Counted from the stretch's first letter, positions 14,155 through 23,083 are shown. The stretch: DNA of 33,300 nt from Bacteroidaceae bacterium (GCA_017462065.1 JAFTRV010000020.1:1-33300); one strand, 5' to 3'. Notes: generated by a model from the sequence alone, not told the origin. A program made the numbers and translations.

Positions 14155-15030
14155 TTACATTACATTCAGAACTTGCTCCTTAATTTGCTCAAGTTCATCC
14201 TTCATTCTTACTACAATGTTCTGCATTTCGGCATGGTTGCTCTTGCTGCCAAGAGTATTGATTTCACGTCCCATCTCCTGAGCTATGAAGCCAAGTTTCT
14301 TGCCCTGGCCGATGCCGTCTTCCATTGTCGAAAGGAAGTAACTCAAATGGTTCGACAGACGTTGTTTTTCCTCGTTTATATCGAGCTTTTCGATGTAGAA
14401 TATAAGCTCCTGCTCAAAGCGGTTGTTGTCGTAATCGACGCCGAGCGTCTTGTCAAGGGCCTCTTTTATGCGGCAGCGAATCTTTTCTACACGCTCCTTT
14501 TCGTAAGGCTCGACCGAAGCGAGCAACGATGAGATATTGCTGATTTTATCGCAGAATTTCTTTGACAAAGCCTCGCCTTCCTGCTTGCGGAACAGGAGCA
14601 GCTCATCAATAGCCGAATCAAGACACTGAAGGACAACCGCCCACTCCTCGTCCGAAACCTCGTAAACCTCTTTGCGGGCTACCACCTCAGGCATACGCAA
14701 CAGCACTTCAAACACGTTTTCGGGCAGGGCAACACCTATCTGATTTGATATTTCGGTCATCTGCGACAGATAGGCCTGCATGACAGCCGCATTTATCGAC
14801 GGCAGCTCCACCTTTTCGCCATGCTCGACCCAAATGGCAAGGTCTACCTTGCCTCTTTCGAGCTTGCTCGTGACAATAGAGCGAACCTCCATCTCACGGC
14901 TCTTGAACTGCGAAGACATACGGGTCGAGAGATCCATGGCCTTGCCGTTAAGAGAACGTATCTCAACGCATATTTTTCTATCTTCATAAATGGCAACGGA
15001 CTTTCCGTAGCCTGTCATTGAATATATCAT
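14155..15030 (-). CDS. yicC: YicC family endoribonuclease
   Basis: A 291-residue protein with the family's N-terminal SMTGYGKS, EIRSLNGKAMDLSTR and LERGKVDLAIW, and the C-terminal KLGFIAQEMGREINTLGSK. E. coli YicC has been reported to be an RNase that takes part in small-RNA turnover; the role in Bacteroidota is not established. An ATG at 15057 is also in frame, but the start at 15028-15030 (MIYSMTGYG) agrees with homologues. A TAAATTTG element (15111-15118) lies about 80 bp upstream. It is the first gene of a four-gene run with gmk, nadD and the MORN protein, divergent from tsaB. Confidence 0.9.
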   Translation of the reverse strand: MIYSMTGYGKSVAIYEDRKICVEIRSLNGKAMDLSTRMSSQFKSREMEVRSIVTSKLERGKVDLAIWVEHGEKVELPSINAAVMQAYLSQMTEISNQIGVALPENVFEVLLRMPEVVARKEVYEVSDEEWAVVLQCLDSAIDELLLFRKQEGEALSKKFCDKISNISSLLASVEPYEKERVEKIRCRIKEALDKTLGVDYDNNRFEQELIFYIEKLDINEEKQRLSNHLSYFLSTMEDGIGQGKKLGFIAQEMGREINTLGSKSNHAEMQNIVVRMKDELEQIKEQVLNVM

Positions 15031-15110
15031 CGCCACATTTTTTGCGGCATGCTCCACGCACGCCCATAATTAAACAGGTTCCCTCAAGGAACGGAATATC
15101 ACTAATTTTG

Positions 15111-15118
15111 CAAATTTA
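15111..15118 (-). promoter_or_regulatory. -7 element upstream of yicC
   Basis: TAAATTTG on the minus strand, followed by CAA, is an exact TAnnTTTG match within the 250-bp gap between yicC and tsaB. No TTG stands at the expected -33 distance. The 11-mer TTGCAAATTTA containing it recurs twice, inverted, between pdxJ and nadK. Confidence 0.45.
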
Positions 15119-15222
15119 AATATTTATTTGAAAAGATACGACGCCGAGACGCTTTTTTATGTTCACAGCCATTATTAATACTTAAAAAATATTATTTAAT
15201 AGCAAGTGTGGTTTTTAATTCG

Positions 15223-15230
15223 TATTTTTG
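15223..15230 (+). promoter_or_regulatory. -7 element of the tsaB-to-phosphatase run
   Basis: TATTTTTG lies 50 bp above the tsaB start and matches TAnnTTTG. A convincing -33 TTG is not present. It also supports the tsaB ATG at 15280 over an earlier in-frame ATG at 15208, which would precede the transcription start. Confidence 0.5.
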
Positions 15231-15279
15231 CACATTGAGTGGCTTTTTGCCCGAAAGCGAATATAAACAAACGAAAGAT

Positions 15280-15984
15280 ATGACAACGATAATACTTCAC
15301 ATTGAGGCTTCTACGGAAACATGCTCCGTGGCTTTGAGCCAGGACGGGCATGTCTTCTTCGAAAGAACAAGCAGCGACGAGCGCTCGCATGCCAAAGTGC
15401 TTGCCCCCTTTGTAGAAGAGGCTTTGCAGAATGCCGACAGCCAGGGTGCCAAGATAAACGCCGTTGCGTTGAGCTGCGGGCCGGGCTCGTACACAAGCCT
15501 CAGAATAGCATCTTCGACGGCGAAAGGCGTATGCTACGGCAGGAACATCCCTTTGATAGCGATACCGACGACATCCATAATGTGCGTTCCGGTACTCTTC
15601 AGGGACGACATTCCCGAGGAGGCGCTGCTGTGTCCCATGATTGACGCACGCCGCACGGAGGTGTATGCGACAGTATACGACAGAGCGCTCAACGTGGTAA
15701 AAGAGACGCACGCCGAAGTGGTGACGGCAGAGAGCTTCAAGGAGCTGCTCGACAAGCAGCCCGTATACTTCTTCGGCAACGGAGCAGCAAAGTGCAAGGA
15801 GATAATAGCCCACCCCAACGCTCGCTTTCTCGACGGGCACCGCAACCCGCTCGCAAAGAACATGATGCCCCTTGCCGAAAAGGCCTGGTACAATGAGCGG
15901 TTCGAGGATATCGCCTACTTTGAGCCGTTCTACCTGAAGAACTTCGTTGCTACAAAGCCAAAAGAACTTCTGAAAAATTTTTAA
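15280..15984 (+). CDS. tsaB: TsaB subunit of the tRNA threonylcarbamoyladenosine synthase complex
   Basis: A 234-residue member of the ASKHA fold that pairs with TsaD and TsaE to place the t6A modification at position 37 of ANN-decoding tRNAs. The N-terminal ILHIEASTETCSVALS and the signature SCGPGSYTSLRI at 65-76 are typical, as is MIDARRTEVYATVY. TsaB has no catalytic metal site of its own; it scaffolds TsaD. The chosen ATG follows GAAAGAT and lies 50 bp below a -7 element. It opens a nine-gene plus-strand run that ends at 24414. Confidence 0.93.
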   Translation: MTTIILHIEASTETCSVALSQDGHVFFERTSSDERSHAKVLAPFVEEALQNADSQGAKINAVALSCGPGSYTSLRIASSTAKGVCYGRNIPLIAIPTTSIMCVPVLFRDDIPEEALLCPMIDARRTEVYATVYDRALNVVKETHAEVVTAESFKELLDKQPVYFFGNGAAKCKEIIAHPNARFLDGHRNPLAKNMMPLAEKAWYNERFEDIAYFEPFYLKNFVATKPKELLKNF

Positions 15985-15999
15985 AACTGCATAAAGGTT

Positions 16000-16617
16000 A
16001 TGATGGAATATAACACCAGACAGAAAAAGCTGCCGTTGCCCGAATACGGACGTTCGGTACAGAAAATGGTAGACCACGCACTGACTATCGAAGAGCGTGA
16101 AGAACGCCAGAAATGCGCCGAGACCATTGTGCGTATCATGGGCAGCATGTTCCCTAACACACGCAACCTTCCCGACTACGAACGCAAGCTATGGGACCAC
16201 CTTGCGATAATGTCCGACTTCATGCTTGACATTGACTACCCGTTCGAGGTAATCAAGAAAGAGGAGTTCCACACGCCGCCGCAGAGGGTGCCCTACCAGA
16301 CAGGAGAGATAAGGAACAGGCATTACGGACGCATCGTCGAGGAGATGATTGCGTACGCATGCACTCTCGAGGAGGGCGAAGAGAAAGAGCGGCTCATTGA
16401 ACTTATCGTTGTCCAGATGAAGAAGAATTATATCGCATGGAACAAGGACGGGGTCGAGGACAAGAGGATTTTTGAGGACCTGCGAACATACACCAAAGGC
16501 GCTATCGACATTCAGGACAAGGAGATAAGGATTGTTCAGGCCGGCAACCAGCGTAACAACAACAGGGGACGCGCCAACACGAACAACGGAAAGAAGAATT
16601 TCAAGAGAAAATTTTAA
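16000..16617 (+). CDS. DUF4290 protein
   Basis: A 205-residue protein of unknown function, found throughout the Bacteroidota. The helical body has EYNTRQKKLPLPEYGRSVQK, RIMGSMFPNTRNLPDYERKL and WDHLAIMSDFMLDIDYPF. Residues about 185-205 form a basic, Asn/Arg/Lys-rich disordered tail that might contact nucleic acid. There is no signal peptide or membrane segment, so it is cytoplasmic. Two adjacent ATGs (16000 and 16003) are both possible starts. It lies 15 bp after tsaB and 12 bp before murA, and its conserved place upstream of murA suggests a role linked to envelope synthesis or RNA, but that is inference. Confidence 0.88.
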   Translation: MMEYNTRQKKLPLPEYGRSVQKMVDHALTIEEREERQKCAETIVRIMGSMFPNTRNLPDYERKLWDHLAIMSDFMLDIDYPFEVIKKEEFHTPPQRVPYQTGEIRNRHYGRIVEEMIAYACTLEEGEEKERLIELIVVQMKKNYIAWNKDGVEDKRIFEDLRTYTKGAIDIQDKEIRIVQAGNQRNNNRGRANTNNGKKNFKRKF

Positions 16618-16629
16618 CACAGACGGAAC

Positions 16630-17934
16630 ATGGCATCATTTATAATTGAAGGCGGACACAGCCTGCATGGAGAGATAACGCCTCAGGGCGCAAAGAACGA
16701 GGTCTTGCAGGAGATATGCGCGACGCTGCTTACAAGCGAGAAGGTGACAATAGAGAACGTGCCTGACATTGCCGACGTGAACAACCTCATCAACCAGCTC
16801 ATGAACATGGGAGTCTCGGTTACACGCAACGGCATCGGCTGCTTCACGTTCCAGGCCGACAACGTAAACCTCGACTACATCGACAGCGAGGAGTACATCA
16901 ACGGCTGCTCGAAGCTCAGAGGCTCTGTCATGTTCATTGGTCCTCTGCTGAGCCGTTTCGGGAAGGCCACGATGTCAGAGCCCGGAGGAGACAAGATAGG
17001 CCGCCGACGCCTTGACACGCATATTCTTGGGCTTCAGAAGCTCGGCGCGGAGTTCTCCTTCGACATCGAGAAGAGAATATACCGCATGAACGCCAAAAAG
17101 CTGAAAGGGTGCTCAATGCTGCTCGACGAGGCTTCGGTGACGGGTACAGCAAATATCATTATGGCCGCGACGCTTGCCGAAGGCACTACCACGATATACA
17201 ACGCTGCCTGCGAGCCGTATATACAGCAGCTGTGCAAAATGCTCAACAAGATGGGCGCAAAGATTTCGGGCATAGCCAGCAACCTCATAACAATCGAGGG
17301 CGTAAAGGAGCTTGGCGGCTGCACGCACCGTGCCCTGCCCGACATGATTGAGGTGGGAAGCTTCATAGGCATGGCGGCCATGACAAAGAGCGAGCTTACT
17401 ATCAAAAACGTCTCTTTTGAAAATCTTGGCATAATACCGGAAAGCTTCAGAAGATTAGGCATAAAGTTCGAGCAGCGTAACGACGACATATACATTCCTG
17501 CACAGGAGCATTATGAGATTGACTCATTCATTGACGGCTCAATAATGAATATCAGCGACGCCCCGTGGCCGGGACTGACCCCTGACCTGCTCAGCGTGCT
17601 GCTCGTTACGGCAATTCAGGCGAAGGGCAGCGTGCTTATACACCAGAAGATGTTCGAGAGCCGACTGTTCTTCGTGGACAAGCTTATTGACATGGGCGCA
17701 CAAATAATACTTTGCGACCCGCACCGTGCCGTTGTCATCGGCCACGACAGGCAGTTCACGCTCAAGCCGCGCTCCATGAGCTCGCCCGACATCAGAGCCG
17801 GCATCGCTCTGCTCATCGCTGCGATGAGCGCTGACGGCGTGAGCAGAATCGACAACATAGACCAGATAGACAGAGGCTACCAGAACCTTGAGGAGAGACT
17901 TAACAACATTGGAGCAAAGATAACACGTTCATAA
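16630..17934 (+). CDS. murA: UDP-N-acetylglucosamine 1-carboxyvinyltransferase with Asp at the active-site Cys position
   Basis: A 434-residue cytoplasmic enzyme adding enolpyruvate to UDP-GlcNAc, the first committed step of peptidoglycan synthesis. It has the two-domain EPSP-synthase fold with GAKNEVLQEICATLL near the N-terminus, SEPGGDKIGRRRLDTHI at 116-132 and SSPDIRAGIALLIAAMSA near the end. In E. coli MurA the mobile loop carries Cys115, which fosfomycin alkylates. The aligned residue here is Asp121 (codon GAC at 16990-16992). Asp at this position keeps catalysis and is known to give intrinsic fosfomycin resistance in other bacteria. The start follows GACGGAAC, and the gene is 2 bp from rimM. 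Confidence 0.95.
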   Translation: MASFIIEGGHSLHGEITPQGAKNEVLQEICATLLTSEKVTIENVPDIADVNNLINQLMNMGVSVTRNGIGCFTFQADNVNLDYIDSEEYINGCSKLRGSVMFIGPLLSRFGKATMSEPGGDKIGRRRLDTHILGLQKLGAEFSFDIEKRIYRMNAKKLKGCSMLLDEASVTGTANIIMAATLAEGTTTIYNAACEPYIQQLCKMLNKMGAKISGIASNLITIEGVKELGGCTHRALPDMIEVGSFIGMAAMTKSELTIKNVSFENLGIIPESFRRLGIKFEQRNDDIYIPAQEHYEIDSFIDGSIMNISDAPWPGLTPDLLSVLLVTAIQAKGSVLIHQKMFESRLFFVDKLIDMGAQIILCDPHRAVVIGHDRQFTLKPRSMSSPDIRAGIALLIAAMSADGVSRIDNIDQIDRGYQNLEERLNNIGAKITRS

Positions 17935-17936
17935 CC

Positions 17937-18446
17937 ATGCTAAGGAAAGAGGACTTCGTTTACTTCGGCAAATTTCTTAAGCCGCACGGAACAAAGGGAG
18001 AGATTGGGCTGCAGAGCGACGGCTTTTCCCTTGACGACGACTGCGATTTCGTAGCATGCGACATCGACGGCATTCTTGTACCGTTCTTCTTTGAGACAAA
18101 GCGTCAGAAAAACAGCGACACGATCATTGTCAAGGTTGAACGCATGGAGAGCGCCGAAGAGGTACGCTACCTCACGAACCGGGAGGCTTACATTCCCCGC
18201 CAATGGGTCGAAGAGAGCGAAGAGCTTACTTGGAGCTACTTCAGAGGATTCAAGGCCTATGACGAGACGCTTGGCTTCATTGGAGAGATTGTCGATTTTG
18301 ATGACGACACCATAAACACCCTGTTCATTGTCGAGAACAACGGACAGGAGATACTGATTCCCGCACAGGAAGAATTCATAACCGGCATCGACCATGAGGG
18401 CAAAGAGATAATGTTCGACCTTCCCGAAGGACTTGTCACACTATAA
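17937..18446 (+). CDS. rimM: Ribosome maturation factor RimM
   Basis: A 169-residue protein needed for maturation of the 30S head. The N-terminal RimM beta-barrel starts VYFGKFLKPHGTKGEIGLQS. The C-terminal PRC-barrel includes WSYFRGFKAYDETLGFIGEI and QEILIPAQEEFITGIDHEGK. Length matches the family. It starts 2 bp after the murA stop, so the two are surely co-transcribed and probably translationally coupled. Confidence 0.93.
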   Translation: MLRKEDFVYFGKFLKPHGTKGEIGLQSDGFSLDDDCDFVACDIDGILVPFFFETKRQKNSDTIIVKVERMESAEEVRYLTNREAYIPRQWVEESEELTWSYFRGFKAYDETLGFIGEIVDFDDDTINTLFIVENNGQEILIPAQEEFITGIDHEGKEIMFDLPEGLVTL

Positions 18447-18456
18447 AACCTTTCAC

Positions 18457-19320
18457 ATGAGCAACAACGGCCAACCGAAAAAGAGCAAACTGCTTAACAA
18501 ATACCGCTTGACGATACACAACGAGAACAAGCGACAGAGGAATATCCGCCGTTTTTACATATCGCCGCTATCGGTACTCATATCCCTCTTCATTCTGTTC
18601 CTGCTTGTAGTTGCGGTGCTTTACCTGATTGTTGTCTTCACCCCGGTAGGCAACCTGTTGCCGGGGTACAGCAGAAGGACAAAGGAGGAGCTTATAAGCA
18701 GCTACCTGAAGATAGACTCCATATCCCGTGAAGTTGAAAAGCAGGAGAGATACCTGTCAAACATAAAGGCAATAATGAACGGAGAGATAACCCTCGACTC
18801 TCTCAAAAGCATACCCGAGCCTGTCACGAGCGACAGCATATCAATAGAGACGACCGAGCTTGAGCAGGCTTTCGCCAACGAATGGGAGGAGAGAGAGAGG
18901 TACAACCTTACATCGCAGGCTACGAATGTGAACGAGGTGCAGGCCCTGAAGCTGTTCCGCCCTGCACAAGGAGAGGTAATAGAAGGCTTCGATGTAACGT
19001 CGGGACACTACGGCGTGGACATCGCCGAGGTACCGGGAGAGAGCATTTGCGCCATTCATGACGGAACAGTAGTGATGAGCGACTTTACAGCTACCGACGG
19101 CTACACGATTGTAATACAGCACAAGGAGAACCTTATTTCAATATACCGCAACTGCTACAGACTGATGAAGAATGTAGGAGACAAGGTCATGAAGGGCGAG
19201 GCGATAGGCACATTCAGCAACCGTAAAGACGACAACAGGGATGCAAAGAAGAAGTTCCTCCACCTTGAGCTGTGGCACAGAGGAAAGCCGCTTGACCCTA
19301 ACACGTACATAGCATTATAA
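18457..19320 (+). CDS. Membrane-anchored M23/LytM-domain protein with a degenerate zinc site
   Basis: A 287-residue protein with a basic cytoplasmic N-terminus, one transmembrane helix at about 40-61, a short helical linker and a C-terminal LytM domain at about 165-287. The domain keeps the first His-Asp pair (HYGVD, H184 and D188) and one His of the HxH pair (H269), but the first His of HxH is Phe267 and the catalytic YAH His is Asn232 (IYRNCYRL). It therefore probably does not cut peptidoglycan and may act like EnvC/NlpD-type LytM factors that activate amidases. An in-frame ATG at 18433 lies inside rimM; the ATG at 18457 is preferred because it clears rimM by 10 bp. It sits 6 bp before dxr. 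Confidence 0.85.
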   Translation: MSNNGQPKKSKLLNKYRLTIHNENKRQRNIRRFYISPLSVLISLFILFLLVVAVLYLIVVFTPVGNLLPGYSRRTKEELISSYLKIDSISREVEKQERYLSNIKAIMNGEITLDSLKSIPEPVTSDSISIETTELEQAFANEWEERERYNLTSQATNVNEVQALKLFRPAQGEVIEGFDVTSGHYGVDIAEVPGESICAIHDGTVVMSDFTATDGYTIVIQHKENLISIYRNCYRLMKNVGDKVMKGEAIGTFSNRKDDNRDAKKKFLHLELWHRGKPLDPNTYIAL

Positions 19321-19326
19321 AACAAT

Positions 19327-20490
19327 ATGGAAAGCGCAAAGAAGAGACAGATAGCCATTTTAGGCTCTACAGGGTCCATTGGCACGCAGACCCTGCAGGT
19401 GGTAGAGGAACACCCCGAGTGTTTCGAGGTTTATGCCATAACAGCCAACAAGCGTGTCGATGAGCTTATTGCACAGGCAAGAAAGTTCCTGCCCGAAGCG
19501 GCGGTAATTGCGGACGAAACGAAATACACGCAGCTTAAGGAGGCTCTGAGCGACCTTCCCATTAAGGTTTACGCAGGATATGAGGCTATTTGCCAGATTG
19601 TCGAGGCAAAGCCTATTGACATTGTGGTTACGGCTATGGTGGGCTTTTCGGGGCTCCGTCCTACAATAAACGCAATAAAGGCAGGCAAGGCTATCGCTCT
19701 TGCGAACAAGGAGACTATGGTTGTGGCGGGCGAGCTTATAAACGCCCTTGCGATGGAGTACAAGACTCCCATTCTCCCCGTAGACTCGGAACACTCGGCT
19801 ATATTCCAGTGCTTGGCAGGAGAGATGCAGAACAGAGTGGAAAAGCTTATTCTGACAGCGTCGGGAGGCCCGTTCCGCACCTTTACAAAAGAGCAGCTCG
19901 AGCATGTGACAAAGGAGCAGGCATTAAAGCACCCCAACTGGAGCATGGGAGCGAAAATCACCATTGACTCGGCGACCATGATGAACAAAGGCTTCGAGGT
20001 AATGGAGGCCAAATGGCTTTTCGGCGTTGGCGCCGAGGATATTGAGGTTGTCGTTCACCCGCAATCTGTAATACACTCAATGGTGCAGTTCGAGGACGGA
20101 GCCATCAAGGCCCAGTTAGGAACGCCGGACATGCGCCTGCCGATAATGTATGCGCTGACCTACCCTGCCCGGCTCTCTTCGTCATTCAGCAGAATAGACT
20201 GGAACACGCTTAAAGAGCTGACATTCGAGAAGCCCGACCTTGAGCTGTTCCCCAACCTCAGGCTCGCATACGAGGCTCTTGCCAAAGGCGGTAACATTCC
20301 GTGCGTCGTGAACGCAGCCAACGAAGTTTGCGTGGCTGCCTTCCTGAACGACCGCATAAGGTTTACCGACATGCCTCGTCTTATCGAGAAGGCCATGGAC
20401 AATGCCACATATCTGCTGAAGCCCTCTTTGGAGGATTATCTTGAAACGGACAAGGAGACTCGCCGAATGGTAGAGAATTGGATTAATTAA
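19327..20490 (+). CDS. dxr: 1-deoxy-D-xylulose 5-phosphate reductoisomerase
   Basis: A 387-residue NADPH-dependent enzyme making 2-C-methyl-D-erythritol 4-phosphate, the second step of the MEP isoprenoid pathway. The NADPH loop GSTGSIG is at 13-19. LANKETMV at 125-132 and PVDSEHSAIFQCL at 151-163 carry substrate and metal residues, and MNKGFEVMEA supplies the third metal ligand. The next MEP-pathway enzyme, IspD, is encoded at 28069-28767 on the other strand. Within this operon the product feeds undecaprenyl phosphate for the wall precursors that MurA starts. This is the enzyme inhibited by fosmidomycin. Confidence 0.96.
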   Translation: MESAKKRQIAILGSTGSIGTQTLQVVEEHPECFEVYAITANKRVDELIAQARKFLPEAAVIADETKYTQLKEALSDLPIKVYAGYEAICQIVEAKPIDIVVTAMVGFSGLRPTINAIKAGKAIALANKETMVVAGELINALAMEYKTPILPVDSEHSAIFQCLAGEMQNRVEKLILTASGGPFRTFTKEQLEHVTKEQALKHPNWSMGAKITIDSATMMNKGFEVMEAKWLFGVGAEDIEVVVHPQSVIHSMVQFEDGAIKAQLGTPDMRLPIMYALTYPARLSSSFSRIDWNTLKELTFEKPDLELFPNLRLAYEALAKGGNIPCVVNAANEVCVAAFLNDRIRFTDMPRLIEKAMDNATYLLKPSLEDYLETDKETRRMVENWIN

Positions 20491-20512
20491 ACTGAAAATA
20501 GATATTTAAGAC

Positions 20513-21850
20513 ATGGAGATTTTTTTAGTACGCGCATTGCAGCTCATTCTGGCATTGAGCCTTTTGGTGCTGATACATGAGTTCGGACATTTTCTTTTCG
20601 CAAGGATTTTCAAAGTCAAAGTAGATAAATTCTACCTCTTCTTCGACTGGAAATTCTCTCTCTTTAAATGGAAACCTAAGAACAGCGACACGGAATACGG
20701 CATCGGCTGGATTCCGCTCGGCGGATACTGCAAGATAGCAGGCATGATTGACGAGTCTATGGACACCGAGCAGATGAAGAAGCCGGCAGAGCCGTGGGAA
20801 TACCGCTCAAAGCCCGCATGGCAGAGACTGTTCATAATCATAGGCGGTGTAATGTTCAATCTCATTCTCGCCATTTTCATCTATGCGATGGTGCTGTTCA
20901 CATGGGGCGACTCGCACACCGACATGCGCTCAATGAAAAACGGTTTCTCATTCAGCCCCGCAGCTCAGGAGATAGGTTTCCGTAACGGAGACATTATCAC
21001 GAAGATGGACGGCGAAGAGGTTTACAGGCTCTATCACGACAAGGTGCGCAGCACCAATATCTTCCGTGAGATATGCAATGCCGGCGAGGTGACCGTGTTG
21101 CGTGACGGCAAGGAGGTTGCCATTGCAATACCCGACAGCTTAGGATTGCTCAACATGAACAGGACCGGCCTGTTCCTGCAAGAGAGAATATTGCCGGTCA
21201 TTGACAGCGTAGACGCAAATGGCGCAGGAGCGGTTGCCGGCATTATTAAAGGCGACAGGATTACAGCGATTGACGAAAAAGCCATTGATTCCTGGAGCGA
21301 CCTGAAGATAACAATCGCAGGGTTCATGGAACAGGGAAAGCAGAACTTCACGATAGAGGTCGTGCGTGACAGCGTCATGCAGCTTTCGGCAAAAGTGGAC
21401 AGCACGTACATGCTCGGCATAATGCCTGTAATGAACAACTACCCTGTCGTGCATAACGACTATGGTTTCTTCGAGTCATTCCCAGCCGGAATCTCGTTCG
21501 GAACAGATGTCTTGAGAGGATACGTAAGCGACTTCCAGTATGTATTCACGTCGGACGGAGCTAAGTCGGTCGGCATGTTCGCTTCAATCGGCAGCCTTTT
21601 CCCTGCCGCATGGGACTGGCACGAGTTCTGGCTTATGACAGCTTTCCTCTCTATCATTCTGGCATTCATGAATATTCTGCCTATCCCGGCTCTCGACGGC
21701 GGACACGCCCTGTTCCTCCTGGTAGAGATGATAACAGGCAAGCAGCCAAGCGACAAGTTCCTTGAACGCGCGCAGATGATAGGCATGCTTATAATTCTCG
21801 GTCTCTTTGTCTTGGCGACGTACAACGACCTCATGAGATTTGTTTTTTAG
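20513..21850 (+). CDS. rseP: RseP site-2 intramembrane metalloprotease
   Basis: A 445-residue inner-membrane protease. The zinc motif HEFGH is in the first transmembrane helix (H22, E23, H26), and the third ligand lies in NILPIPALDGGHALF near the C-terminus. Two PDZ domains occupy about 130-310. Further helices are at about 108-130 and 400-445. RseP enzymes cut membrane anti-sigma factors and leftover signal peptides. No anti-sigma factor is encoded nearby, so the substrate is unknown. It is 22 bp after dxr and 6 bp before the serpin gene; dxr-rseP adjacency is frequent in bacteria. Confidence 0.95.
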   Translation: MEIFLVRALQLILALSLLVLIHEFGHFLFARIFKVKVDKFYLFFDWKFSLFKWKPKNSDTEYGIGWIPLGGYCKIAGMIDESMDTEQMKKPAEPWEYRSKPAWQRLFIIIGGVMFNLILAIFIYAMVLFTWGDSHTDMRSMKNGFSFSPAAQEIGFRNGDIITKMDGEEVYRLYHDKVRSTNIFREICNAGEVTVLRDGKEVAIAIPDSLGLLNMNRTGLFLQERILPVIDSVDANGAGAVAGIIKGDRITAIDEKAIDSWSDLKITIAGFMEQGKQNFTIEVVRDSVMQLSAKVDSTYMLGIMPVMNNYPVVHNDYGFFESFPAGISFGTDVLRGYVSDFQYVFTSDGAKSVGMFASIGSLFPAAWDWHEFWLMTAFLSIILAFMNILPIPALDGGHALFLLVEMITGKQPSDKFLERAQMIGMLIILGLFVLATYNDLMRFVF

Positions 21851-21856
21851 GATTTT

Positions 21857-23083
21857 ATGATTAGACGGACACTATTTCTTGGATTTGCTCTTCTCCTGCT
21901 GTCGTGCAGTACGCAAAAGGGAGGCGGTTCTGCGACATTAAGCAACAGCATTGTCACAAACAGCAAACAGAATATCGCCGTTGCCGGCGATAAAGAGGCG
22001 ACGAGGAGCGACAAAGGCTTTTGGGGAGACTTGTTAAGTGATGTCTGTGAGAGCAGTTCCATGGAGAACGTCTGCATATCGCCACTGAGCGCACAGCTTG
22101 CAATGGCAATGGTTGCCAATGGGGCCGAGGGGGAGACTAAAAAGGAGATATGCAATACACTGCAGATTGGTGACGATGCCAACAGCCATAGCAAAAGGCT
22201 GTTGTATGTCCCGGCCGGCCAGAGCTGCAGATTCGAGATTGCGAATTCAATCTGGATAAACGAAAAGCTTGATGTAAAGGAAGAGTTCATCGCTGCTAAC
22301 AAGGAGTATTTCGACGCCTTAGTAGAGAGAACTAAGTTCGACAAAAACGCTGTAGACCGCATAAACGAATGGTGCAAGGAGAAGACAAACGGCAGAATAC
22401 CTTCCATAATAGAAGAGGTAAGGCCGGATGATATGATGTATCTTCTTAACGCCATATATTTCAAGGCCGTATGGAGCCAACCATTCTCCGAAGAAAACAC
22501 CTCAAAACAGAAGTTCACGACAGAGAAGGGCGAAGAGGTTGAAGTTGATATGATGATGCAACGCAATGCGGCTACATACTACAGCGACGATGTTCTTTCC
22601 ATAGCGGAAAAGAGCTATAACGGCGGATACAGGATGTTGCTCGTACTGCCAAACGAAGGCGTAGCCTGCGGCGAAGCCGCCAAATATCTTGCACAGAATT
22701 TCGACGCCTGCATAGGAAAGATGAAGAGATGCGACCTTCAGCTTTCTCTCCCTAAGTTCACGACGGAGTTCTGCACAAGCCTTAAGCCTCACCTCGCCAA
22801 TCTCGGCATAAACCGGGCGTTCTCAAAGAAGGCTCAGTTCGGAGGCATATCCGACACTCCGTTGTTGATTAGCGATGTCATGCAGAAGACATTCATCGCC
22901 GTTGATGAAAAGGGCACCGAGGCGGCAGCCGTAACTTCTGTAATGGTCGGGCTTTTATCGGCAAGGAGGCCGGACAACGTCGAGATAATGACATTAGACC
23001 GTCCATTCATCTATGCAATTGTCAAACATGACAATGAGGTGATGTTCGTCGGCAAGGTTGGCAATCCAAACAAAGAAAACTAA
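21857..23083 (+). CDS. Lipoprotein serpin (serine protease inhibitor)
   Basis: A 408-residue serpin with a lipoprotein signal: lipobox LLSC with Cys17 as the lipidated residue. The serpin core is complete from SPLSAQLAMAMVANGAEGET to the C-terminal signature DRPFIYAIVKHDNEVMFVGK. The hinge of the reactive-centre loop reads EKGTEAAAVTSV (351-362). Counting from Gly353 as P15 gives Leu367-Ser368 as P1-P1', which predicts inhibition of chymotrypsin- or elastase-like proteases. Small hinge residues indicate an inhibitory rather than substrate-type serpin. The residues after Cys17 (STQKGGG) lack the acidic cluster linked with surface export in Bacteroides, so periplasmic orientation is possible. 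It is 6 bp downstream of rseP. Confidence 0.9.
   Translation: MIRRTLFLGFALLLLSCSTQKGGGSATLSNSIVTNSKQNIAVAGDKEATRSDKGFWGDLLSDVCESSSMENVCISPLSAQLAMAMVANGAEGETKKEICNTLQIGDDANSHSKRLLYVPAGQSCRFEIANSIWINEKLDVKEEFIAANKEYFDALVERTKFDKNAVDRINEWCKEKTNGRIPSIIEEVRPDDMMYLLNAIYFKAVWSQPFSEENTSKQKFTTEKGEEVEVDMMMQRNAATYYSDDVLSIAEKSYNGGYRMLLVLPNEGVACGEAAKYLAQNFDACIGKMKRCDLQLSLPKFTTEFCTSLKPHLANLGINRAFSKKAQFGGISDTPLLISDVMQKTFIAVDEKGTEAAAVTSVMVGLLSARRPDNVEIMTLDRPFIYAIVKHDNEVMFVGKVGNPNKEN

Noticed and set aside
15196..16077. 293-codon minus-strand frame opposite tsaB and DUF4290
   Set aside because: Both plus-strand genes are recognisable and spaced as an operon. The minus frame has no family resemblance.
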